From assembly GCA_964510955.1 (NCBI GenBank), contig CAZEDW010000007.1, positions 61,011 to 125,010 on the forward strand: a stretch of DNA of 64,000 nt, written 5' to 3'. Below are positions 51,620-59,714 of this stretch, in pieces. The stretch's first letter is position 1. Each line of letters starts with the position of its first letter. A program made the position numbers and the translations under genes. The notes under the pieces were generated by a model. The model saw only the letters and a list, made by a program, of their open reading frames with translations, was not told the DNA's origin and did no database searches. The DNA is from JAFLCM01 sp964510955. GTDB taxonomy: Bacteria > Planctomycetota > Phycisphaerae > Phycisphaerales > UBA1924.

Positions 51620-52720
51620 GTGAGTCCCCCAGACGCCGACGTCCAATCTCCGCCGCTTCTGGCGATCACGATGGGCGATCCCATGGGAATCGGGCCGGAG
51701 GTGGTCGTCAAGGCGGTTTTCGCCGCGGCCCGCGAGGGTCGCGCGAGGTTCGTCATCTACGGAACCGAGGCCGCGCTGAACTCGGCGGCGACCTCAGCCG
51801 GCCTGCCCCGATTCTGGCACCACCCACCCAAAGACGCCCCGTCCCACGGGGCGCGGGCGATCCCGGTGCACCTGCAGGACTACACCCCCGCCCAGCACCG
51901 CGCGGACCCCGCGTGGTTGAGCGCCGGCGCCCGCAACCCAGCCGGGGCCACCCGTGAGGGCGGCGACCTGTCGTTCCGGTTCGTCCGTGACGCCGTGACC
52001 GCCGCGCTGGCGCCCACCGGCTCGCCCTCTCGCCCCGACGCCGTCGTCACCGCGCCGATCAGCAAGTCCGCGTGGCACCTCGCCGGGCACACCGCGTACG
52101 CCGGCCACACCGAGCTGCTCGCAGACCTGTGCGGGCAGCACGCGGGAGGTCAAGCCCGTGATTCGACCCGCATGATGTTCGTCGCACCCGGTCTCAGTGT
52201 CGTGCTGGCCACCACGCACATCGCCCTGCGCGATGTGCCCGGGGCCCTGTCTGTCCGGCGCGTTCTCGCCACCATCACCCTTGGCGCGGCCGCGTGCCGC
52301 AGGCTCGGAGTCCGCGCCCCGCGCGTGGCGGTGTGCGGCCTCAACCCCCACGCGTCCGAGGGCGGCCTCTTCGGAGACGAGGAGCAGCGGATCATCAGCC
52401 CCGCCATCGAGCAGGCGGTCCGCGCCGGCATCGACGCCTCCGGCCCATTCCCCGGCGACACGATCTTCAACGCCGCGCTCAAAGGTCGGTTCGATCTGGT
52501 GGTGGCGATGTACCACGATCAGGGCCTGATCCCCGTGAAGCTGCTGAGCTTTGACAAGGCGGTGAACGCCACCATCGGTCTCCCCATCGTCCGGACCAGC
52601 CCCGACCACGGCACGGCGTTCGATATCGCCGGCAGGAATCTCGCCGACGAAGGCTCGATGAAGGCCGCCATCGACCTGGCGATCAGGCTCTGCGCCGCCC
52701 CCGCCAGCCAGCCCGTGTAG
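51620..52720 (+). CDS. pdxA: 4-hydroxythreonine-4-phosphate dehydrogenase
   Basis: A 366-residue enzyme of pyridoxal phosphate synthesis that oxidises 4-phosphohydroxy-L-threonine with NAD. Motifs include AITMGDPMGIGPEV at the N-terminus, TAPISKSAWHLAGH, the metal-binding His in AGHTELLADLC, GLNPHASEGGLFGDEE and MYHDQGLIPVKLL. The start is GTG. Length and motif order are normal. It may be cotranscribed with the P-loop ATPase 134 bases downstream, though no functional tie is known. Confidence 0.95.
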   Translation: MSPPDADVQSPPLLAITMGDPMGIGPEVVVKAVFAAAREGRARFVIYGTEAALNSAATSAGLPRFWHHPPKDAPSHGARAIPVHLQDYTPAQHRADPAWLSAGARNPAGATREGGDLSFRFVRDAVTAALAPTGSPSRPDAVVTAPISKSAWHLAGHTAYAGHTELLADLCGQHAGGQARDSTRMMFVAPGLSVVLATTHIALRDVPGALSVRRVLATITLGAAACRRLGVRAPRVAVCGLNPHASEGGLFGDEEQRIISPAIEQAVRAGIDASGPFPGDTIFNAALKGRFDLVVAMYHDQGLIPVKLLSFDKAVNATIGLPIVRTSPDHGTAFDIAGRNLADEGSMKAAIDLAIRLCAAPASQPV

Positions 52721-52854
52721 ACCACGCGTTGGTCCCCGCGACGCCGTATCATCGCCCCGAAGATGGCGAGACCGTTTCAGGTTGCCCCCACCCCCGCGAG
52801 CGACAGGGCCCGCGCCCGGCCCGGCGCGCCGAGCCGCACGGGAAGGTTCGGCCC

Positions 52855-54456
52855 ATGAACGTCGCCGCATTCCTCGATCACTGGGGCATCCGCGAGAACC
52901 CGTTCCAGGCCGAAGAGGCCCGGCACGACCCGGTCTTCGCGCGCCTGGGCATCGAGCAGACCTCGCACCCGGACTTTCACAAGATCCTCGGTGATCCCGC
53001 CCGCCCGTCCGCCGCCATCGTGTTCGGCGAAAAGGGCAGCGGCAAGACCGCCATCCGGATGCAGCTCGAAACCCGTGTCAGCGAGCACAACCAGGCCCAC
53101 CCCGACGCGCGCGTGCTGCTGGTCGCCTACGACGACCTGAACCCGATCCTCGACCGGCTCCACGCCCACGCGACGGCGCGGCTCCGGCCCGGGCGCGGCA
53201 TCCGTCGCCGCAAGAGCGAGAGCGAGAGCGACACCATCCTCATGGGGCTGCAGCGCGTGCGCTTGGCCGACCACATGGACGCCGTCCTGCACCTGGCGAC
53301 GGCGTCGCTCATGGACCGCCTGCTCGCCGAAGCGCCCAGGCCCGGCGCCCCCGAGCCGGCGCTCGCCGAGCACCGCAAGCTGCGCCACGTGCTGAAGCGC
53401 CTCGACCGGCAGGCCAAGGTCGACCTCACACTGCTGCAGGCCATCTACGACCGCGACACCGGGCGCGAGGCTCAGCGCACCGCGCTGCTGCGCCGGCGTC
53501 TCCGCGGCTCCACCAACTGGCACCCGCTGTTGTGGCGGACGCTGGCGCTGCTGGGGTGGCTGCCGCTCGCCGGAATCGTGGCGGCAAACTTCTTCGTGGA
53601 TCCTCAGCTTGTTTCCCCGCCGATGTGGATCTGGGCCGGCGGCGTCACCGGCGCCCTGTGGCTGCTGCTGCTGCTCAAGCACGTCGTGATCGACCGCTGG
53701 CGCATGTCGCGCCTGGCCCGGCGCATCACCAAGCAGGTCCGGGCGGTGCCGCGCTCGCAGGAAGCGCTCGCCGCGTCGCTCAACATCGTGCCGCCCGCCA
53801 TCCGCGCCCCCGGCGACCTCCCGCTGGAAGACGCCGAGGAATCCAGGTACGCCATGTTCACCCGGCTCGGGCGCGCCATGGGCGCGCTGGGCTACGCGGG
53901 GCTGCTGGTGGTCGTCGACCGGGTCGATGAGCCCACGCTCGTCCGCGGCGACCCCGACCGCATGAAGGCCGTCATCTGGCCCATGCTCAACAACAAGTTC
54001 CTTCAGCAGCCGGGCGTCGGTGTAAAAATGCTCCTCCCCATCGAGCTGCGCCACGAGCTGTTCCGCGAGAGCCAGTCGTTCTTCCAGGGCGCACGTCTGG
54101 ACAAGCAGAACATGATCGAGCGCCTCGCCTGGACCGGGCCCGCGCTCTACGACCTCTGCAACGCGCGCCTGCACGCCTGCGCGGCCCCCGGGCGCACCGC
54201 GCCCCTCACGCTCGCCGAGCTCTTCGCGCCCGACGTGTCCCGCCAGGATTTAGTCGATTCGCTCGATCAGATGCACCAGCCGCGCGACGCATTCAAGCTC
54301 CTCTATCAGTGCATCTGCGAGCACTGCGCCAAGGGGACACTTGACCGGTCCGAGGCCGAGGAAAACTGGCGGATTTCGCGCGACGTGCTTGAAATGGTCC
54401 GGAAACAGCAGGTCGAACGCGTCCAGGGCGTCTACAGGGGCGTTCGCCCCGCCTGA
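52855..54456 (+). CDS. Membrane-spanning P-loop NTPase
   Basis: A 533-residue protein. Walker A is GEKGSGKTA (58-66), and a Walker B-like VVVDRVDE lies near residue 345. Between the two stand a pair of membrane helices (LALLGWLPLAGIVAANFF and WIWAGGVTGALWLLLLL, about residues 225-278), an arrangement seen in KAP-type NTPases where TM helices interrupt the P-loop domain. The N-terminal ENPFQAEEA resembles AAA ATPases of the ExeA kind. The start at 52855 has GGAAGG 8 bases upstream. Its role is unknown; membrane-tied NTPases of this kind sometimes serve in defence or in secretion. Confidence 0.6.
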   Translation: MNVAAFLDHWGIRENPFQAEEARHDPVFARLGIEQTSHPDFHKILGDPARPSAAIVFGEKGSGKTAIRMQLETRVSEHNQAHPDARVLLVAYDDLNPILDRLHAHATARLRPGRGIRRRKSESESDTILMGLQRVRLADHMDAVLHLATASLMDRLLAEAPRPGAPEPALAEHRKLRHVLKRLDRQAKVDLTLLQAIYDRDTGREAQRTALLRRRLRGSTNWHPLLWRTLALLGWLPLAGIVAANFFVDPQLVSPPMWIWAGGVTGALWLLLLLKHVVIDRWRMSRLARRITKQVRAVPRSQEALAASLNIVPPAIRAPGDLPLEDAEESRYAMFTRLGRAMGALGYAGLLVVVDRVDEPTLVRGDPDRMKAVIWPMLNNKFLQQPGVGVKMLLPIELRHELFRESQSFFQGARLDKQNMIERLAWTGPALYDLCNARLHACAAPGRTAPLTLAELFAPDVSRQDLVDSLDQMHQPRDAFKLLYQCICEHCAKGTLDRSEAEENWRISRDVLEMVRKQQVERVQGVYRGVRPA

Positions 54457-54660
54457 ACCGTGGAGGAGCCGGGCTTGTTCCGCGAGTGGGCGATCTCAGT
54501 TCCCGGACGATCCCCACGGCCTTGCAGGCAGAATCGGCGCCCCCGGGCTTCCATCGTCGCATTGAAGTGGTACCCTGCCCGCTTCACCCGCCCCGCAGGC
54601 GGGACGATATGTGCCGCAGCGCGCGGGCCCGCACGTACCACGCGCCAAGGAGTTCACCGG

Positions 54661-55425
54661 ATGACACGCCGACACCGTTGTCTGACACTGCCGATCGCAT
54701 CCGCCGCGATCGCCCTCGCCGGCTCCAGCGCGCAGGCCTTGATTCTGAACGGCGGCATGTCGGCCCAGCCGGGCATCTCGTACGTCGGCCTGTTCAACGG
54801 CGGCACGGCCGTCCCCATCGGCCCGCACACCTTGCTCACCGCGGCCCACGTCGGCGGAGGCAAAGGCGATCAGTTCTGGCTCAACGGCAGGGGCTACCGC
54901 GTCACCCAGACCATCACCAGCCCGACCGCCGACCTGCTCCGCATCGAGGTCGCCGGCACGCTCCCGGGCTGGTACCCGCTGGCGACCGAGGCGCCGAAGA
55001 AGGGCGCACAACTGACGATCGCCGGCTGGGGCATCACCGCGGATTCGCGCGTCGGCAGCGGCTTCACCTGGTCCGACGACCGCGCCCAGAACTGGGGCAT
55101 CAACACGCTGGACTCGACCCGCGACGGCTATCTCTGGTTCAAGTTCGATAAGAAGGGCGGCTCGCAGGAGGCCATCCTCACGCCGGGCGACTCCGGCGGC
55201 GCCGTGTTCATCAAGGGCCGCGACGGCCAGCTCCAGCTCGCCGGCATCAACCGCGCGGTGTACATGCACCGCGACGGGCAGGCGTCGTTCGGCGACACCT
55301 CGATCGCGGTCAACCTGCTCGCCAACGGGACTTTCCTCGCGGGCCTGGGCACGGTTGTTCCGGCGCCGGCTTCGGCGTGCATGGCGATGGGGGCGTGGTG
55401 GATGGCGGCGCGCCGCCGCCGCTGA
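54661..55425 (+). CDS. Secreted trypsin-like serine protease with PEP-CTERM-like tail
   Basis: A 254-residue S1-family protein. After the signal peptide the catalytic triad is visible: His in LLTAAHVGG, Asp in SPTADLLRIE and Ser in TPGDSGGAV. The C-terminal 25 residues (PAPASACMAMGAW followed by WMAARRRR) form a PEP-CTERM-like sorting signal, so the enzyme is probably processed at the outer envelope. CAAGGAG precedes the ATG by 9 bases, which fixes the start; the ORF continues upstream without meaning. No partner gene is evident. Confidence 0.85.
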   Translation: MTRRHRCLTLPIASAAIALAGSSAQALILNGGMSAQPGISYVGLFNGGTAVPIGPHTLLTAAHVGGGKGDQFWLNGRGYRVTQTITSPTADLLRIEVAGTLPGWYPLATEAPKKGAQLTIAGWGITADSRVGSGFTWSDDRAQNWGINTLDSTRDGYLWFKFDKKGGSQEAILTPGDSGGAVFIKGRDGQLQLAGINRAVYMHRDGQASFGDTSIAVNLLANGTFLAGLGTVVPAPASACMAMGAWWMAARRRR

Positions 55426-55502
55426 CCGAGCCCCGTGCGCAGGCGCGGGGAATGCCAACCTAAAAAAGCGAAGCCCACTCCGCGCCGCTCTATGCTGGCG
55501 GC

Positions 55503-58500
55503 GTGGACCCACGCCTCCCCATCTCGCAGCGTCGCAACGAGATCGAGGCCGCGATCCGTGCCAATCCGGTGGTGGTCGTGTGCGGCGAGACCGGCTCGGG
55601 CAAGACCACCCAGCTCCCGCAGATCTGCCTGGCCATGGGGCGCGGCTCGGGCGGCGGCACGGGCATCATCGGGCACACCCAGCCGCGCAGGCTCGCGGCC
55701 CGCGCCGTCGCGGCCCGGATCGCCGAGGAGCTCCAGACCCCGCTGGGCGGCCTCGTCGGTGTCAAGGTCCGTTTCCAGGACACCACCAGCCGCGACACGC
55801 GCATCAAGCTGCTCACCGACGGCATGCTGCTGGCCGAGCTCGCCTCGGACCCTGCGCTCCGGGCCTACGACACCATCATCATCGACGAGGCCCACGAGCG
55901 TTCGCTCAACATCGATTTCCTGCTGGGGATCCTGCGCGGCCTCGTCGACAAGCGCCCGGAACTGCGCGTGGTCATCACCAGCGCGACCATCGACCCCAAG
56001 CGCCTCGCGTCGTTCTTCGAGACCAAGCCGGGCACGCCGGTCCCGATCATCGAGGTGTCGGGGCGCACCTTCCCGGTGAGCGTCCGGTACCAGCCTCCGG
56101 CGGCGGCGGATGACTGGGAGGAATACGGGCGGATAGACCCCGGGCCTGTCGTCGACGCGGTGGAACAGTTGCTCAGCCCCCGCCTGCCCGAGGGCGATGT
56201 GCTGGTCTTCCTTCCCGGCGAGCGCGAAATCCGCATGACCGCCGACGCCCTGCGCCGGGCCGGGACCGACGCGGAAATCCTGCCGCTCTTCGCGCGCCTG
56301 AGCTCGCAGGACCAGGACCGCATCTTCCACCCCTCGGGCGGGCGGCGCGTGGTGCTGGCGACCAACATCGCCGAGACATCGCTCACGGTGCCGGGCATCC
56401 GCTACGTCGTGGACGCGGGCCTGGCGCGGCTGAACCGCTACGACCCGCAGAGGAAGGTGCAGCGACTGCCGATCGAGCCCGTCTCGCGGGCCAGCGCGAT
56501 CCAGCGCAGCGGGCGGTGCGGACGCGTCGCTGAGGGCGTGGCGATCCGCCTTTACAGCGAGAAAAGCTTCAACGCCCGCCCGCTCTTCACCGACCCCGAG
56601 ATCCTCCGCAGCAGCCTCGCCGGCGTGATCCTCCAGATGAAGGCGTTGGGACTGGGCGACATCGAGCGGTTTCCGTTTCTCGATCCTCCCGCGCCGGCGG
56701 CGATCAAGGACGGCTACGAGACGCTGTTCGAACTCGGCGCCATCGACAAGGCCGCGACTGCCGGGAAGCTCACCGACATCGGTCGCGCGATCGCCAGGCT
56801 CCCGGTGGACCCGCGCATCGGGCGGATGCTGCTGGCCGCCGAGCGCGAGGGAGCGGTGGACGAGGTGCTGGTGCTGGCGGCGGCGCTGTCGATCCAGGAC
56901 CCGCGTGAGCGCCCGCAGGGCAAGCAGGAGGACGCCGATCGCGCCCAGCTCGTCTTCCGCGATGAGTCCAGCGACTTCGTCACGCTCTTGAAGCTTTGGG
57001 AGCAGTACGAGCACGCCGCCGACCAGCTCGCGCACTCCGGCCTGCGCGACTGGTGCTCGCAGCGGTTCGTCTCGATGGTGCGGATGCGGGAGTGGGGCGA
57101 CACCGTGCGCCAGCTCCGCGTGATGACCGACGAGCTTGGCCTGCGTCGCGGGCCCCGGGATGCGGCGCCCGCGACGCCCGACCGCGTCCACCGGGCGATG
57201 CTGACGGGCCTGATCAGCAACGTGGCGTGCCGCGAGGGCGCCGCAGGGACCCACGAATACCGCGGCGCACGGGGGAACCAGGTCAGCCTGTTCCCCGGCA
57301 GCGTGCTGTTCCGCAAGAGCCCCAAGTGGATCATGGCCGCCGAGCTGGTGCACACGACCCGTCTGTTCGCACGCAACGTCGCGGAGATCGACCCCGCGTG
57401 GATCGAGGAGCTCGCGGGGCACATGTTCCAGCACACGCTGAGTGATCGGCACTTCGACACCGCCAGCGGCGAGCCCAGCGCGTGGGAACGGGTGACGATG
57501 AGCGGCATCGTGGTGGTGCCGCGCCGGCGGGCACCGATCGCGCGGCTCGACCCTGCCGGCGCGCGGGAGCTGTTCGTGCGCGAGGGGCTCGCCGTGGCGA
57601 GGTGGGAGACGCCGCTGCCCTTCATGGCCCGGAACCGCGCCGTGCTGGCCCGCGCGGCTGAGGCGGAGGCGCGGCTCCGCAGGCGCGGCGTCGCGGCGCC
57701 CATCGAAAGCGTCGCGGAATGGTTCGACAAGCGCCTGCCGCGGGAGGTCTTGGACGGCGCCACGTTGACGGCCTGGTGGAACTCGCCGCGCGGGGGCGCC
57801 TCGAACCCCAGTCTGCTGGACCTGCCCGCGGGGGTTGCGCTCGGTCCTGACGCCGGGCGTGCGTTCGACGGGGCGATGTTCCCCGGCACGCTGAAGATCG
57901 ATTCCGGCACCGGGGGTGATGATGAGAAGTCCGGCGAGTTTTCGTACGCGCTGGCCCCGGGGCAGGAGCACGACGGCGTCACGCTCACCGTCGCGCTCAC
58001 GTCGCTCCCGTTCCTGACGCTCGACCGCGTTGGCTGGCTGGTGCCGGGGTATCTGCCCGATGTGATCGCGGCGCTCATCAAATCGCTCCCCAAGGCGCAC
58101 CGGGCGCCGGTGGAAGCCAAGGGCGACGTCGGCGAGACCGCGCGCCACCTCGCGGAGCTCGTGACCTTCGGTCACGGCGCGCTGCCCGATGCGCTGACGG
58201 AAGCGTTGGAAGTGCTGCACGACCTGCGGGTTCCGGCGTCGGCGTGGTCCGGCGTGTCGCTGCCGACCCACCTGACCCTGCGCATCCGGGTCGTCGATCA
58301 CCACGGCGTCGAACTCGGCGCCGGGCGTGACCTCGCGGCGCTGCTCGAGCGGTTCGGCGGGCGGATCGCCCGTGCCCGCGCCGCCGAGGCCCGCGCGAGG
58401 TTCGATCAACCGGTCCTGACGGATTGGAGCTTCGGCGATCTGCCGCACGAGGTGGCGAGCGAGCAGACCGGGGGATCGGGGCGCATGTACCCGGCCGTCA

Positions 58501-59435
58501 TCGACCGGGGAGAGCACGTCTCGCTGACGCTGGTGGAGAGCGCCGAAGAATCAGCGCGGGAGTCGCACGCGGGCGTTCGCCGGCTCCTGGCGCTGGCGTG
58601 CAGAGAAGAGGTCCGGGCGCTGCTGGACACGCTGCCTCGCTGGGGTGAGATGGAAAAGTGGTACCACCAGTTGGGGACGGCCGAGCAGTTCGCAGACCAG
58701 ATGACGTGCCTGGTCGCCGAGCGTGCGTTCATGGCGGGGCACGCGCCGCCCCGCACGCGGGCGGGCTTTGATGCGATGAAGGACGAGGGCTGGGCGCGCT
58801 TGGTGACGGTGAGCCGCGAAGTCGGCGACGTGGTTGCCCGCATCCTTGAGCCCCGCTCCAAGGTTGCACACCGCTTGTCGGGGGGCACGCCGAGGCTGTG
58901 GGCCGCGAGCATCGCGGACATCCGTGAGCACGCGGCGTACCTGATGCCGCGCGGGTTCCTGCTGCTGGCCGGGTGGGAGCGGCTGCGGCACTACCCGCGC
59001 TACGCCGAGGGGATGCGGGCGCGGCTGTTCCGTCTTCGCGAGGACGGCTCGGGCGCCGAGACCGAGCTGCTCGCGAAGTTCGGCGTGCACTGGAAGCGGT
59101 TCACGGGGTGGGTGGCGGGCGCCATGAGCGCCGAGCGCGCGGCGGCGCAGGATGCCGACGCTCAGGTGGAGCACGACCGCCCGCGCCAGGCGCCGGGAGG
59201 GAAACCGGGCAAGGCCCCGCTGCCGCAGGCTCGGCGGGCGGCGCCGCGCGTCAATCTGGAGGCGGGCGAGTGGTCGATGCAGCCCGGCAATCTCCCTTCG
59301 GGAGTACTGGCGTACCGCTGGGCGCTCGAGGAAGTGCGCGTGGGGCTGTTCGCGCCGGAGCTGACGCCGCGGGCGAGCGCAGCAATCCAGGAACTGGAAG
59401 GGCTCTGGTCGCGAGCCGGAACTCAGTCGAAATGA
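55503..59435 (+). CDS. hrpA: ATP-dependent RNA helicase HrpA (DEAH family)
   Basis: A 1310-residue helicase. Motif I is GETGSGKTT, Ia TQPRRLAARAV, II DEAH in IIIDEAHERS, III TSATID, VI QRSGRCGR. The long C-terminal region beyond the helicase (from about residue 600) fits the DUF3418-containing tail of HrpA. HrpA rescues stalled ribosomes on mRNA in Escherichia coli. The start is GTG with no clear ribosome site, but it begins the conserved LPISQRRNEI region. Full length, no break. Confidence 0.93.
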   Translation: MDPRLPISQRRNEIEAAIRANPVVVVCGETGSGKTTQLPQICLAMGRGSGGGTGIIGHTQPRRLAARAVAARIAEELQTPLGGLVGVKVRFQDTTSRDTRIKLLTDGMLLAELASDPALRAYDTIIIDEAHERSLNIDFLLGILRGLVDKRPELRVVITSATIDPKRLASFFETKPGTPVPIIEVSGRTFPVSVRYQPPAAADDWEEYGRIDPGPVVDAVEQLLSPRLPEGDVLVFLPGEREIRMTADALRRAGTDAEILPLFARLSSQDQDRIFHPSGGRRVVLATNIAETSLTVPGIRYVVDAGLARLNRYDPQRKVQRLPIEPVSRASAIQRSGRCGRVAEGVAIRLYSEKSFNARPLFTDPEILRSSLAGVILQMKALGLGDIERFPFLDPPAPAAIKDGYETLFELGAIDKAATAGKLTDIGRAIARLPVDPRIGRMLLAAEREGAVDEVLVLAAALSIQDPRERPQGKQEDADRAQLVFRDESSDFVTLLKLWEQYEHAADQLAHSGLRDWCSQRFVSMVRMREWGDTVRQLRVMTDELGLRRGPRDAAPATPDRVHRAMLTGLISNVACREGAAGTHEYRGARGNQVSLFPGSVLFRKSPKWIMAAELVHTTRLFARNVAEIDPAWIEELAGHMFQHTLSDRHFDTASGEPSAWERVTMSGIVVVPRRRAPIARLDPAGARELFVREGLAVARWETPLPFMARNRAVLARAAEAEARLRRRGVAAPIESVAEWFDKRLPREVLDGATLTAWWNSPRGGASNPSLLDLPAGVALGPDAGRAFDGAMFPGTLKIDSGTGGDDEKSGEFSYALAPGQEHDGVTLTVALTSLPFLTLDRVGWLVPGYLPDVIAALIKSLPKAHRAPVEAKGDVGETARHLAELVTFGHGALPDALTEALEVLHDLRVPASAWSGVSLPTHLTLRIRVVDHHGVELGAGRDLAALLERFGGRIARARAAEARARFDQPVLTDWSFGDLPHEVASEQTGGSGRMYPAVIDRGEHVSLTLVESAEESARESHAGVRRLLALACREEVRALLDTLPRWGEMEKWYHQLGTAEQFADQMTCLVAERAFMAGHAPPRTRAGFDAMKDEGWARLVTVSREVGDVVARILEPRSKVAHRLSGGTPRLWAASIADIREHAAYLMPRGFLLLAGWERLRHYPRYAEGMRARLFRLREDGSGAETELLAKFGVHWKRFTGWVAGAMSAERAAAQDADAQVEHDRPRQAPGGKPGKAPLPQARRAAPRVNLEAGEWSMQPGNLPSGVLAYRWALEEVRVGLFAPELTPRASAAIQELEGLWSRAGTQSK

Positions 59436-59714
59436 CTGCGACAACCGAAAGGCTCACGGCCTCCGGGCCATTCTTGCCTCATGCTGGGATTCTCGGTCCT
59501 CGGAAAGTTCGAGGGCGGCGGGTCTGAGCGCTCGCACTCTCGGGCCGACGGAGCTCCCCATTGAGCCACCTCATCCGGTGGGCCGCGTATGGGGTTACGG
59601 CTAGCCCATTTCGAGGTTATGCACCGGATTACCTGCATTTCCGGACTCGGTGTTCCGATGCTTTCCCGGGTCTCTCACGGATGATCGCTGAGCGACGCTG
59701 GTTTCAACCGCGCC
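59436..59714. other. Intergenic region before the hybrid kinase
   Basis: About 280 bases with no supported gene. No Shine-Dalgarno precedes the kinase ATG. It is likely to hold the promoter of the three-gene phosphorelay operon. Confidence 0.5.

Noticed and set aside
55128..58517. A 1129-codon open frame opposite hrpA
   Set aside because: Antisense shadow of the helicase gene, with low-complexity Arg/Gly/Ala sequence.
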